Positions 16,968-27,811 are shown, counted from the first letter of the stretch. The stretch is DNA of 38,703 nucleotides from Chlorobiaceae bacterium (GCA_013334755.1 JAAXWX010000018.1:1-38703), one strand, 5' to 3'. Notes: generated from the letters alone by a model not told the origin. Made by a program: numbers and translations.

Positions 16968-17017
16968 GTGATGTCGTTTAATGGCGCCGAGCGGGAAAAC
17001 CGATATTTGATAAACTG

Positions 17018-17398
17018 ATGCAAAAAATGAAAAATAAGAGAGCCGTTTTTTTTATGGCTGCAATGTGTCTGCTTATGGTATTAAGCCCTTTACTGGCCAT
17101 TGCCAAGTCTCGGGTGACCTTTGTCGAGCTTGGTGCAACCTGGTGCACTCCGTGCAAGTTAATGCAGCCAGTGATGCGTTCACTTGAAAACAGGTATGGA
17201 GAGCAGCTCAAGGTTATATTTTATAACGTCTCCGCTCCTGAAGAGCGCAGCTATGCAAAACAGTATGGCATACGGTTAATTCCGACCCAGGTTTTTCTGG
17301 ATGAAAGTGGCAGAGAGTTTTTTCGGCATGAAGGATTTTTTCCTGAAGCAGAGATTGACAAACTCCTGAAGCAGCGCGGAATGAGACCAACAAACTGA
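17018..17398 (+). CDS. Exported thioredoxin-like protein
   Basis: This 126-residue protein begins with basic residues and a hydrophobic stretch (about 9-27), a signal peptide or membrane anchor ending near LAIAK. A thioredoxin fold follows, with active site WCTPC (C43, C46), cis-Pro segment LIPTQVFLDE and a C-terminal helix. It would work on the periplasmic side. Its partner is probably the CcdA-like protein encoded 10 bp downstream, which could pass electrons to it from cytoplasmic thioredoxin. M4 (17027) is an alternative start. It follows arsA by 50 bp on the same strand. Confidence 0.85.
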   Translation: MQKMKNKRAVFFMAAMCLLMVLSPLLAIAKSRVTFVELGATWCTPCKLMQPVMRSLENRYGEQLKVIFYNVSAPEERSYAKQYGIRLIPTQVFLDESGREFFRHEGFFPEAEIDKLLKQRGMRPTN

Positions 17399-17408
17399 CA
17401 GACAATTC

Positions 17409-18110
17409 ATGCTTGACTCTCTTTTTTCCGGGCTGACCATCGCATTAAGCCAAAGTTATCTTGTTGCTCTTGCGGCATCATTTGTCTGGGGAATACTCAG
17501 CGTCTTGCTCAGCCCCTGTCATCTTTCAGGTATTCCGCTTGTGATCGGTTATATCAGCAGTCATGGCCGGATAAAAGTACAGAGAACCGTTTACCTCTCG
17601 CTCCTTTTTGCGTCCGGCAGTTTAATGACCATCGCTGTTCTCGGAGTGATCACGGCCTCAATGGGCAGGATGCTTGGTGATACGGGGGAGTGGGGCAGTT
17701 ACGTTATTGCCGGAATCTTTATCGTGATGGGACTCTATCTGCTTGATATGATCAAGCTGAACTGGAATAGTATTGTGTTGGCCGATGAGCAGCGTGGAGG
17801 ACTGTGGGGAGCGTTTCTGCTGGGACTTCTTTTTGGTATAGGGCTTGGGCCATGTACCTTTGCTTTTCTTGCACCCGTTCTCGGTGTTGTTTTCAGTATT
17901 GCTTCCGACAGTTTGCTTAAAGCCATCGTGCTAATTGCTGCGTTTGGTACAGGTCATGCAACCGTTCTTGCCGTTGCCGGGAGTATGACAAATGTGGTTC
18001 AACATTATCTTGACTGGTCAGGCAGATCGGGTGTCGTGGTTTATCTCAAACGGTTTTTCGGGCTTATAGTTTTGATTGTCGGGCTCTGTTTTCTTTATGC
18101 AGCGTTGTGA
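17409..18110 (+). CDS. ccdA: CcdA/DsbD-type membrane thiol transporter
   Basis: This 233-residue protein has about six transmembrane helices. The two redox Cys of the family lie in SPCHLSG (C37) and GPCTFAF (C149), at the start of the two symmetrical halves as in CcdA. It carries reducing power from cytoplasmic thioredoxin across the membrane. CcdA usually serves cytochrome c maturation. Here, paired with an exported thioredoxin at the end of an ars cluster, it may instead keep periplasmic thiols reduced under arsenic stress, or simply be a neighbour. No terminator was found after it. Confidence 0.85.
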   Translation: MLDSLFSGLTIALSQSYLVALAASFVWGILSVLLSPCHLSGIPLVIGYISSHGRIKVQRTVYLSLLFASGSLMTIAVLGVITASMGRMLGDTGEWGSYVIAGIFIVMGLYLLDMIKLNWNSIVLADEQRGGLWGAFLLGLLFGIGLGPCTFAFLAPVLGVVFSIASDSLLKAIVLIAAFGTGHATVLAVAGSMTNVVQHYLDWSGRSGVVVYLKRFFGLIVLIVGLCFLYAAL

Positions 18111-18173
18111 TAATATATTGCGCGTTGGTTCTTCTGTTCAGCCGCAAATAGCACTCCCTCTTTCAGCCTTTTT

Positions 18174-18182
18174 TGTTATAAT
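18174..18182 (+). promoter_or_regulatory. Extended -10 promoter candidate before lolD
   Basis: TGTTATAAT combines a TG-N motif with a perfect TATAAT (18177-18182), about 85 bp before the lolD ATG at 18268. No good -35 box is present, as is common for extended -10 promoters. It would separate lolD-cruA-ligA transcription from the ars cluster. Confidence 0.45.
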
Positions 18183-18267
18183 ACTGAACAGGTGTGCCCT
18201 TGCTGAAATTTTTGACTTCTTGCGGCATCTTTCCAGGGTAATAACAGAACAATGAAGGCGGCAACTG

Positions 18268-19011
18268 ATGGCTGAAACCATACTCAAGCTTGAAAATATT
18301 CGAAAGGAGCTTGGCCTCTCCAAAGCTATACGCCAGACCATCATTCCGAACCTTTCTCTTGAGGTTAAAGTCGGTGAATTTGTTGCAATAACAGGTCCTT
18401 CAGGTTCAGGAAAGTCAACTTTGCTCTATATTATGGGAGGGCTTGACAAACCAACTTCCGGTCATGTGTGGCTTGACGGTGAGGCTATTACCGAAAAAAA
18501 CGAGACAGAGATGAACCGTATCAGGAATGAAAAAATAGGATTTATCTATCAGTTTCATTTTTTGCTTCCTGAGTTCAACGCGGTCGAAAATGTCAGCATG
18601 CCGATGATGATTAATGGCCGACGCAACCGAAAAGAGATCAGGGAACGGGCAATGAAACTGCTTGACATGGTTGACATGCAGAACAAATATACCAACAAGC
18701 CAAGCCAGCTTTCAGGTGGCCAACAGCAGCGTGTTGCCATTGCACGGGCACTGGCTAATGAACCAAAAATTCTGCTGGGTGATGAACCGACCGGCAACCT
18801 TGATTCGCGTTCAGCGAATAATGTCTATCAACTGTTTGACCGGCTGAACCGGGAGATGCAACAGACCATTATTGTCGTTACCCACGATGAGGAGTTTGCC
18901 AACCGTGCAGGGCGGCGGATCCATCTTGTTGATGGAAAGATAGAGAGTGATCGGCTATTGAGGACGATGACCGACTATTCCACCGATGTGAAAATGCAGG
19001 ATCAATCATAA
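18268..19011 (+). CDS. lolD: LolD-like ABC transporter ATP-binding protein
   Basis: This 247-residue ATPase has Walker [10 protein letters not shown], signature [10 protein letters not shown], Walker [13 protein letters not shown] and the H-loop VVTHD. The Q-loop context [17 protein letters not shown] closely resembles LolD (QFHHLLPEF), the ATPase of the lipoprotein-release complex LolCDE. The permease partner is not adjacent, so the LolD assignment rests on this segment. MacB-type efflux ATPases are the main alternative. The gene is 24 bp before cruA. Confidence 0.8.
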   Translation: MAETILKLENIRKELGLSKAIRQTIIPNLSLEVKVGEFVAITGPSGSGKSTLLYIMGGLDKPTSGHVWLDGEAITEKNETEMNRIRNEKIGFIYQFHFLLPEFNAVENVSMPMMINGRRNRKEIRERAMKLLDMVDMQNKYTNKPSQLSGGQQQRVAIARALANEPKILLGDEPTGNLDSRSANNVYQLFDRLNREMQQTIIVVTHDEEFANRAGRRIHLVDGKIESDRLLRTMTDYSTDVKMQDQS

Positions 19012-19035
19012 TCTACCATATAGCCAGAGTTCTCT

Positions 19036-20574
19036 ATGCCCTTGTCTCTCGATCATATCAAGTCCAGCCATCCTCATCTTCACAGAGCATTTTCATCACT
19101 TGTGGATGGAGCGTTGCATCTTCATCGTATCATTGAGTTTGACCGGTATTGGGAACGGTTGAGGCAGCCGGTTCATAACGTGATCATGCCTGGTGATACA
19201 CTCCCTGAAAATGCAGTTATCAGCGGCGAATATGATTTGATTTACGCTGGAGGGACGCTCAGTTTGCTTCATGCTGCAGTTATGGTGAAAAAGTACGGGC
19301 GGCGGGTAATGATTTTTGATCGTCAGACACCGGCAAAATCTACCAGGGACTGGAATATTTCAAGGAATGAACTTCTGAATTTATCGTCAACCGGGATCTT
19401 TACCGAAAGCGAAGTTGATTCGGTTATTGTCCGTCGATACAAAACCGGCTGGGTTGAGTTTTACCAGCCTGATGGCCGCCAGAAGAGGCTTGTAATGGAA
19501 AATGTCCTTGATTGTGCCGTTGCTGCCGACAAGTTGCTTGGTCTTGCAAAGGAGAAAGTCCTGGCTATTGCAGGGAACACAATTCTGGCGGAAAATAGTT
19601 TTAATAGTTGCTACCAGTTTGATGACCATATTGTTGTGAGAGTGGATGATCATGATGGTAAACCCTTCTATTACAAGTCGAAAGTGCTGGTCGATGTTAT
19701 GGGGATACTTTCGCCGATCGCAATGGAGCTCAATGCAGGTTCTCCCCAGACCCATGTCTGTCCGACGGTCGGCACTATAGCCAGTGGTTTTGAAAACGTT
19801 GATTTTGATACCGGTGAAATTCTTGCCAGTATAGGGCCTGCTGAAATCATTCCGGGAGGAGGGAGGCAGCTTATCTGGGAAGGTTTTCCTGCTGAAGGGA
19901 AAGAGTATATCACCTATCTTTTCTTTTATGATGAGGCCGAATCACCGAACGATAAATCTCTGCTTGGTCTTTTCGAGACTTATTTCAGAACGCTTCCAGC
20001 TTATAAAAAGCCCGGGGCAGATTTTCTTATCCACCGACCTGTCTACGGTATTATTCCTGCCTACTGTCATGACGGCTTCAACCGGACAAGGGAGATTGCT
20101 GATGAACACATCATTCTCTTTGGTGATGCTGCATCACTTGGTTCGCCGCTCACGTTCTGCGGTTTCGGTTCAATGGTCCGCAACCTGGATCATCTCACTG
20201 CCGACCTTGACCGTGCTCTCAGCGAAAACAACCTCTCGAAAAAGCATCTGGAAAAAATCAGTGCCTATGAACCGAATGTTGCGTCTATGGCAAATCTCAT
20301 GAAATATATGTGCTATAACGCCACAACTGATGAGCCGAACTTCGTCAACGATCTCATGAACGAGGTCATGATTGTTCTTGACGATCTTCCACAGCGTTAT
20401 CGTCAGGCCATGTTCCGTGATGAAATGAAGATCGAAGAGTTGCTTCTGGTCATGTTCCGGGTTGCCTGGCGATATCCGCGAGTGCTTAGGGCTACCTGGG
20501 AGAAGCTTGGTGTTCCAGGCTCTCTCAGCTTCCTGAAAAATCTTGCAGGCTGGGCAGTTTCACCAGTCAGATAA
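19036..20574 (+). CDS. cruA: CruA-type lycopene cyclase
   Basis: This 512-residue flavoprotein belongs to the CruA/CruP family, which cyclises lycopene to gamma- or beta-carotene. In green sulfur bacteria this leads to chlorobactene or isorenieratene for chlorosomes. A dinucleotide-binding segment YAGGTLSLLHAA is at 70-81, after about 65 N-terminal residues. The family hallmark DWNISRNEL follows at about 108. A second flavin contact LFGDAASLGSPLTFCGFG lies near residue 360. CruB, a paralogue in isorenieratene-making strains, cannot be excluded by eye. The stop is 12 bp before ligA. Confidence 0.82.
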   Translation: MPLSLDHIKSSHPHLHRAFSSLVDGALHLHRIIEFDRYWERLRQPVHNVIMPGDTLPENAVISGEYDLIYAGGTLSLLHAAVMVKKYGRRVMIFDRQTPAKSTRDWNISRNELLNLSSTGIFTESEVDSVIVRRYKTGWVEFYQPDGRQKRLVMENVLDCAVAADKLLGLAKEKVLAIAGNTILAENSFNSCYQFDDHIVVRVDDHDGKPFYYKSKVLVDVMGILSPIAMELNAGSPQTHVCPTVGTIASGFENVDFDTGEILASIGPAEIIPGGGRQLIWEGFPAEGKEYITYLFFYDEAESPNDKSLLGLFETYFRTLPAYKKPGADFLIHRPVYGIIPAYCHDGFNRTREIADEHIILFGDAASLGSPLTFCGFGSMVRNLDHLTADLDRALSENNLSKKHLEKISAYEPNVASMANLMKYMCYNATTDEPNFVNDLMNEVMIVLDDLPQRYRQAMFRDEMKIEELLLVMFRVAWRYPRVLRATWEKLGVPGSLSFLKNLAGWAVSPVR

Positions 20575-20583
20575 CCAAGTTGA

Positions 20584-22611
<2,028 letters not shown>

Positions 22612-22802
22612 ACAAGCAGCGGAAAGGCGAACCATTTTTAACACAAGACTTTATTAATCCTCATTACTGGGTGGCAATATTCTGTTCTGCAAGGATAAAG
22701 GAAGGTGACAAGGATTATCATGATTTTTCATGTTATTGATCCGGTGCATGTTGTTGCGCTCATCAAAAAAGTACATACAGACCGACTTCAAGAGGCGCAT
22801 GT

Positions 22803-23228
22803 ATGCAAGAATTTTTCAAAATAGAGAAAAACATCCCCCTGAAGGTGAATACAAAAGAGCATAAGGTTATGATTGCTGCCCGCATTATACTGGCATTTAC
22901 CATCGCAGTTATCAGTTGGCAGGCGACAATCCAGAACGGGATAGAGGCACCGCCTGTCATGAATGGCGACAAGGTTCTTCATTTTTTCGCCTTTGCTGTT
23001 CTCGCTCTTCTGGTGGATTTCGCTTTTCCACGAATTCGTTTTGGTGCAGCTAAAATTACCATACTTGTCTTCTACGGGTTTGCAATAGAAGTCGTCCAGT
23101 CATATCTGGCCTACCGCTCCGCCTCGGCAGCCGATCTCGGGACTGATATACTTGGTATTTGCGCCTATGCACTTTTCATACCGCTTCTAAAACGTTTTCA
23201 GCTCTACCGTGAGTACTGGAAAACATAA
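22803..23228 (+). CDS. VanZ-like membrane protein
   Basis: This 141-residue protein has four hydrophobic segments and the VanZ-like pattern: NGDKVLHFFAFAVLALL (a D-K-x-x-H-F motif in the first loop), then YGFAIEVVQSYLAYRSASAADLGTDILG, where E-x-x-Q and R-x-x-x-x-x-D are conserved. VanZ family members are linked to low-level teicoplanin resistance in enterococci, but their function elsewhere is unknown. AGAGG about 8 nt before the ATG supports this start. It converges with menG. Confidence 0.8.
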   Translation: MQEFFKIEKNIPLKVNTKEHKVMIAARIILAFTIAVISWQATIQNGIEAPPVMNGDKVLHFFAFAVLALLVDFAFPRIRFGAAKITILVFYGFAIEVVQSYLAYRSASAADLGTDILGICAYALFIPLLKRFQLYREYWKT

Positions 23229-23317
23229 CAGTCATAACTATCGCCCGATTTTCTGACCCTCGGATAGTTCGACTCCTTTTCCTGGCGCTCCTTGATCACG
23301 GGAGAAATTTGATTGGT

Positions 23318-24073
23318 TTATTTTTGGGCGACGTAGAGAATTGAGGTTTCAAAGGTCATCGGGAAATAGTCGGCCTTTTTGAAGCCGCTTTTTTTCAGGA
23401 TGGCGGTGAATGCGTCTGCCTGAGGAAATTTTTCTACAGAGTGAGGCAGATAATCATAGGCAAAGGTTGATTTACTGAACAATCCTGCTATTTTTGGCAG
23501 TACTTTTTTGAAGTAGATCAAATACAGTTTTTTCATTACCCCATTGCGGGGTATCATCGGTTCAATAATGAGCGCGTGGCCGCCAGGTTTCAGGATACGG
23601 TGGAATTCCCGCATTCCCTCGTTCAGGTTTTCAAAATTTCTTACTCCGAAACCGGCACTGACAATATCAAAGCTCGCATTTTCAAAAGGCAGTTTTTCTG
23701 CATACCCTTCAATAAAGTTGATCTGCGGGTACTTTTTCCTTGCAAGAACCAGCATTTCAGGTGAAAGGTCCAGAGCGGTAACCTTTGCGCCAGCTATTTT
23801 TGCCATTGAGTTTGCCAAATCACCGGTGCCGGTTGCAACATCAAGAATCCTGGGCGCAGAATTTTTTTCAAGCAGTTTTTTTGCCCTGTTTGTAGCCTTT
23901 GCCCGCCAGTAGTTGTCTATTCCCAGACTCAGCAGATGATTTAAAAAGTCATAAGTCGGAGCAACCTCGTTAAACATTCTTTTTATTGAGGCTCTCGATT
24001 TCGTCTGATTAAGAGATTTTGCGCTCTCTTTTGCCTGCCGTCCCGAAATTTCAGTTTTTTTTGCCATATACAT
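23318..24073 (-). CDS. menG: Demethylmenaquinone methyltransferase
   Basis: This 251-residue SAM-dependent enzyme performs the last step of menaquinone synthesis. It has the UbiE/MenG N-terminal segment [21 protein letters not shown], motif [12 protein letters not shown], the [20 protein letters not shown] region and a C-terminal [10 protein letters not shown]. Green sulfur bacteria use menaquinone and not ubiquinone, so MenG is the appropriate name. The start overlaps the end of hisI by 23 bp. M3 (24067) is an equally good start. Confidence 0.92.
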   Translation of the reverse strand: MYMAKKTEISGRQAKESAKSLNQTKSRASIKRMFNEVAPTYDFLNHLLSLGIDNYWRAKATNRAKKLLEKNSAPRILDVATGTGDLANSMAKIAGAKVTALDLSPEMLVLARKKYPQINFIEGYAEKLPFENASFDIVSAGFGVRNFENLNEGMREFHRILKPGGHALIIEPMIPRNGVMKKLYLIYFKKVLPKIAGLFSKSTFAYDYLPHSVEKFPQADAFTAILKKSGFKKADYFPMTFETSILYVAQK

Positions 24074-24464
24074 CTTCCGGGTTAAACATCAGAGTATCAC
24101 AAATCTCCATGGAAAGATCATTCTTTGCTTTGCGGTAAAAGCAGGAGTGGTAGCCGACATGACAGGCTCCTCCAGTCTGTGAGACTTTTAAAAGCAAGGT
24201 GTCACCGTCGCAGTCAATCAGAATATCGTGAACAACCTGCATGTTGCCGGACGATTCTCCTTTCAGCCAAAGCTCCTTGCGGCTGCGGCTCCAGTAACAG
24301 GCTTTCTTTTTTTCTATGGTCATTTGCAGGCTTTCACGGTTCATCCATGCCATCATAAGAACCTTTCCGGTTTCATGATCTTGAACAATTGCCGGTACAA
24401 GACCTTTTTCATCGAACTTTACTGCTTCAAGAAAGCTTTTCTGGATATCTTGATTATCGTCCAT
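24051..24464 (-). CDS. hisI: Phosphoribosyl-AMP cyclohydrolase
   Basis: This 137-residue enzyme carries out the third step of histidine synthesis. It has the characteristic [13 protein letters not shown] and [17 protein letters not shown] segments, the Mg-binding DCDGD and zinc-ligand cysteines in [10 protein letters not shown]. It is the single-domain HisI form, so HisE must be encoded elsewhere. It is the first gene of a two-gene unit with menG, although hisH and hisA lie 10 kb away. Confidence 0.95.
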   Translation of the reverse strand: MDDNQDIQKSFLEAVKFDEKGLVPAIVQDHETGKVLMMAWMNRESLQMTIEKKKACYWSRSRKELWLKGESSGNMQVVHDILIDCDGDTLLLKVSQTGGACHVGYHSCFYRKAKNDLSMEICDTLMFNPEDVYGKKN

Positions 24465-24500
24465 TGATGGTGTAGATTAAGTGTTTTTTATACATGTGCA

Positions 24501-24514
24501 TCTCCCTGGGGAGA
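24501..24514. repeat. Short palindrome in the hisI-efflux gene intergenic region
   Basis: TCTCCC-TG-GGGAGA is a perfect 6-bp dyad in the 170-bp gap between the divergent hisI and membrane fusion protein genes. It lies 37 bp upstream of hisI. It could be an operator or a small RNA hairpin; nothing in the sequence decides. Confidence 0.35.
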
Positions 24515-24634
24515 GCAGGAAAAAAGAAAAATGTTTTTAAAGATTGATAAAATTATGGAAAAACCAAGGTCGGAATGGATAAAAAGATCAAAACATGTAA
24601 CTTCCCAAAGCTGAATTCATAATAAAGGTGCCCA

Positions 24635-25717
24635 ATGCAGTCCCTACAGAAATTTCTTCCAAAATATTCTATTGCTCTTGCTGTTGTTTTTATTGCCACA
24701 GTGTTTTTCCTGATGACGAAGGGAAACACGGTCGATATTGAGGTGGAACAGGTGAGGAATGCAGAACTGGTTCAGGCAATCTATGCAACGGGGTTTGTTG
24801 AAGCAGATGCTGTCGCCAATCTCAGTGCTGAATTTACAGGAACTGTCAGTTATGTTGGCGCTCTCGAAGGCCAGCATGTTACTGCCGGTCAAAAAATTCT
24901 TCAGTTCAGCAGTCCACAGCCACAACTGGCCCTTCGTGAAGCAAAAGCGGCATTGGCGGAACAGCAGGCGCAGACCAGAGACAACAAGCTGCGTCGTGCC
25001 AGAAAGAAAAACCTTTTCAGTGAAGGGGCGATATCGCGTCAGGAACTTGATGAAGCCGAAAAAAACAGTGTTCAGGCTGAAGAAATGCTCCAGCAGAAAG
25101 CTTTCCAGTTGAAGATGCGTGAGGATGATCTGAAAAAGTTGACGGTCAATGCTCCTTTTTCCGGCACACTGACCCTGCAGAATGTCAAGGAGGGTGATTA
25201 TGTTACAGCCAACACACTGGTTGCGAGGGTTGTTGATACCTCCAGTTATATAGTCATGGTCGAGGTTGATGAACTCGATATTCCCCGGATACGTAACGGA
25301 CAGATGGCTACAGTCGCTTTTGATGCTTATCCAGACAAGCGGCTTTCCGCAGTTGTTTCCCGTATTGTACCCCAGACAGACCGGGTAACGAAGACCTCGA
25401 AGATCTATCTTGCTCTCCGGCAACCGGTCGCTGAGATTCAGGCAGGCATGACAGCAACCGCAAATATTATCTACAATATCAGACCGAATGCCCTCCTTGT
25501 CAGAAAAAGCTCACTTTTTGAAGAAAACCGTCTGAGCTATGTCTGGAAAATTGAAAATGGTCGGTTGAAAAAACAGCCCATACGGATCGGGGCAAGCGAT
25601 ATGACTTTTGTTGAAGTATTGCAGGGGCTTAAAACAGGAGATAAAATTGCACTTGTTCCGGAAAAGAACCTGCATGAAGGAATGGAGGTCAAAATCATCT
25701 CCGCCAGGAAGTCCTGA
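24635..25717 (+). CDS. HlyD/MacA-like membrane fusion protein
   Basis: This 360-residue periplasmic adaptor begins with a membrane anchor (about 10-28). It then shows the barrel/lipoyl pattern GTVSYVGALEGQHVTAGQKILQF, a coiled-coil hairpin rich in Ala, Gln and Glu (about 90-165), and the second lipoyl half NAPFSGTLTLQNVKEGDYVTA. The C-terminal beta-barrel ends in GLKTGDKIALVPEKNLHEGMEVKI. Such proteins link an inner-membrane pump (RND or MacB-type) to an outer-membrane channel. Neither partner is adjacent; a ferrochelatase gene follows 18 bp downstream. Confidence 0.85.
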   Translation: MQSLQKFLPKYSIALAVVFIATVFFLMTKGNTVDIEVEQVRNAELVQAIYATGFVEADAVANLSAEFTGTVSYVGALEGQHVTAGQKILQFSSPQPQLALREAKAALAEQQAQTRDNKLRRARKKNLFSEGAISRQELDEAEKNSVQAEEMLQQKAFQLKMREDDLKKLTVNAPFSGTLTLQNVKEGDYVTANTLVARVVDTSSYIVMVEVDELDIPRIRNGQMATVAFDAYPDKRLSAVVSRIVPQTDRVTKTSKIYLALRQPVAEIQAGMTATANIIYNIRPNALLVRKSSLFEENRLSYVWKIENGRLKKQPIRIGASDMTFVEVLQGLKTGDKIALVPEKNLHEGMEVKIISARKS

Positions 25718-25735
25718 GGTTATCATATTCAAGAG

Positions 25736-26746
25736 ATGGCTCCGAGAGAGAAAATAGCGGTTATTCTTGCTGCTCATGGTGAGGCTGAAACTACCCGTTT
25801 CATTGAAAATTATCGGGTTGCCCGCCATACGCTTGCACACGCAGCCCTTGTTATGCCAATTCCAAAGCCGGTGCAGCGGGCGATAGCGGTTACCTCATCA
25901 GTGAAAAAAAAGCTTCGTAACCCAATCGATACTCATTCATCTCCACAAAACAGGATCACCCGCGATCAGGCAGTTGCCCTGCAGCAGCATCTGGATGCTT
26001 CAAGTTCAGCGGAGCTTTTTGACTTTGAAGTTCATGCGGCTTTTTCGGCCTGTCCTCCTTATGTGGAGCATGTTATTGAACAGACACGTTCATATGATGG
26101 GCAGGTAATCGTCTCAATGGCACCGGTTGACAGCAGCCTCTCCTGTGGTCTGCTCTGCTCTTATCTCTCCTCTTCCTGCAAAGCGGAGGAACTTGGGAAG
26201 GTCAAGGTTCTCAGCCGTTTCTGGAACGATGAGCGACTTTACGCCATTTATTGTGACCACCTTTTTGAAAGGAGGCCCGCGCAACCACCGCCTGTCAGTG
26301 ATGAAAAACGTATCCTGTTCCTGCTTTTTCATGGTACGCTGGTTGCCGATACGAAGGGGAAAACCCCTCAGTTTCGTACTGGTCTTGAAGAAACAATGCA
26401 TTTCGCCCGGCGCCTTCGGCAGCTCATTCAGGTAGATCCGCGAAATTTTTACAGCCGGATTGAGGCGGTCTACCTTAACCACAATGTTGGCGGAGAGTGG
26501 ACAAAACCATCGTTTGAAGAGAGTTGCACCATGCTTCGGCAAGAGAGAGTCGGAAGCGTTGATCTTTTCGCCGGCGGTTATTTTGCTGACGGTAATGAAA
26601 CCATTCACCGGGCAGCAGAGCTTGTCGTGAGGGCATCGGTACGGGCTGTTACCTCCATTCCCTGCGTTAACAGCACTCCAGCTTTTACTGCCTGGCTGAC
26701 TTCAAGAGTTATTGATGCCGTCCGGCAGCTCAAGGGTTTGAGTTGA
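25736..26746 (+). CDS. hemH: Ferrochelatase-family protein
   Basis: This 336-residue protein matches ferrochelatases, which insert Fe(II) into protoporphyrin IX for haem. It shows the two-domain arrangement: CPPYVEHVIEQ in the first half, then LFLLFHGTLV, where the catalytic His sits, and FAGGYFADGNETIHRAAEL, where the second metal-site Glu is expected. The usual S-A-H-G/S-L/V-P context of the His is altered to LFHGTLV, so this is a divergent branch. It follows the membrane fusion protein by 18 bp. Confidence 0.78.
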   Translation: MAPREKIAVILAAHGEAETTRFIENYRVARHTLAHAALVMPIPKPVQRAIAVTSSVKKKLRNPIDTHSSPQNRITRDQAVALQQHLDASSSAELFDFEVHAAFSACPPYVEHVIEQTRSYDGQVIVSMAPVDSSLSCGLLCSYLSSSCKAEELGKVKVLSRFWNDERLYAIYCDHLFERRPAQPPPVSDEKRILFLLFHGTLVADTKGKTPQFRTGLEETMHFARRLRQLIQVDPRNFYSRIEAVYLNHNVGGEWTKPSFEESCTMLRQERVGSVDLFAGGYFADGNETIHRAAELVVRASVRAVTSIPCVNSTPAFTAWLTSRVIDAVRQLKGLS

Positions 26747-26843
26747 ACGTGCATTGCTGAATGGTTAAGGCTCTTCCTGTGTTTACTTTTTTTGTAATGA
26801 TGTTTGGCAATGCTTTTAATAGAGATCGAGAGGAGCAGATATT

Positions 26844-27686
26844 ATGGGCCGTGCTGCTGTTTATATTGATGGAGCAAATCTGTTTTTTACGCAGCGCCAT
26901 CTTGGGTGGCAGATAGATTTTTCCCGGTTGATGGCCTTTTTTATGTCCGGGTATGCTTCAGTGCAGGCACATTACTATGTACCTGCATCCGAACCGGTAT
27001 CTGAAGAAAATGCGGCATTCACCAGAGTTCTTACAGCCCACGGCTACCGGATCACCTCAAAACCGGTCAAAAAAATTGTAAACAAGGAGACCGGTGTTAT
27101 TGTCATGAAAGGCAACCTTGATGTTGAACTTGTTGTTGATGCATTGAGTGATGCCGATCAGTATGATACCTTTATACTTTTCAGTGGTGACAGTGATTTT
27201 CTTCCCCTGCTGAGGGCGTTAAAAGAGAAGGGAAAGGAGTTGATGGTCTATTCCACCCAAGGTTTGAGTGCAAGGGAACTGCTTGCTGAACCAGGCATCG
27301 CCTATCATGACATTGCACTTCTCAAAGAGCGTATCGAACAGTTCAGATCGGGAGAACCCTTGCGATTTGACGCGTTGGCAACAGGGAATGATCAAGAGTT
27401 TTCTGTTCCGCTTCCCGAAATTGGGGAGATATTTACCGGTGGCGTACTGAAAGTTCAGCCTTACGGAATTTTTCTCAGTAGTCCATTTCATGTCAAATGC
27501 CTTCTTCCCTTGAGTTTTCTTGGTATCAGCAAATATATCGAGGATTTGACGGCGATTGTGCGCATGACAGATGTTTTTGAAGTTGTTGTGTTTCATGTGA
27601 ATTCTGCACGTGATATTGCAGAGATTACTGTTAAGCTTGTTGATAAAAAAATGGTTGAAGAGCTGATGTCAAGATTAGAAGGATAA
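26844..27686 (+). CDS. NYN-domain nuclease-like protein with C-terminal S1-like domain
   Basis: The first 165 of 280 residues form a NYN/LabA (PIN-like) domain: YIDGANLF with D9, GNLDVELVVDAL with D93 and FSGDSDFLPLL with D116 and D118. These acidic residues match the metal site of PIN-fold ribonucleases. Residues 191-268 (GEIFTGGVLKVQPYGIFLSSP, then VVVFHVNSARDIAEITVKLVD) resemble an S1 OB fold, which binds RNA. Together they suggest an RNA-processing or RNA-decay enzyme; this is inferred. A strong ribosome binding site (GAGAGGAG) precedes the ATG. The neighbours do not indicate a pathway. Confidence 0.8.
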   Translation: MGRAAVYIDGANLFFTQRHLGWQIDFSRLMAFFMSGYASVQAHYYVPASEPVSEENAAFTRVLTAHGYRITSKPVKKIVNKETGVIVMKGNLDVELVVDALSDADQYDTFILFSGDSDFLPLLRALKEKGKELMVYSTQGLSARELLAEPGIAYHDIALLKERIEQFRSGEPLRFDALATGNDQEFSVPLPEIGEIFTGGVLKVQPYGIFLSSPFHVKCLLPLSFLGISKYIEDLTAIVRMTDVFEVVVFHVNSARDIAEITVKLVDKKMVEELMSRLEG

Positions 27687-27709
27687 GCGTTTAATGAGTT
27701 GGCTGGAGT

Positions 27710-27737
27710 TGTTCGTGTCTATCACGAACATTCGTGA
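27710..27737. repeat. Three alternating GTTCGTG-type repeats
   Basis: TGTTCGTG (27710-27717) and its exact complement CACGAACA (27723-27730) form an 8-bp dyad with a 5-bp centre. TCACGAA (27722-27728) pairs again with TTCGTGA (27731-27737). The middle copy can therefore pair with either side. It lies between the NYN gene and the DUF1499 gene. There is no T tract directly after it, so it looks more like an operator or switchable RNA hairpin than a terminator. Confidence 0.55.
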
Positions 27738-27811
27738 ATACATCAGTTTTTTAAGGCTGAAATATCTGCAGTGTGGCGTCAGGTTAACAGTTAATAAACG
27801 GAGCAAATCCA

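Noticed and set aside
10913-18110. The ars cluster as a mobile island
   Set aside because: No transposase, integrase, tRNA or flanking repeats were seen; base composition by eye is like the neighbours.
23236-23269. AACTATC and GATAGTT as a terminator between the convergent VanZ-like and menG genes
   Set aside because: The 7-bp arms are AT-rich with a 20-nt loop and no T tract; too weak to call.
26751-26813. GCATTGC and GCAATGC as a terminator after the ferrochelatase gene
   Set aside because: The arms are 49 bp apart with no supporting inner stem, so a functional hairpin is doubtful.
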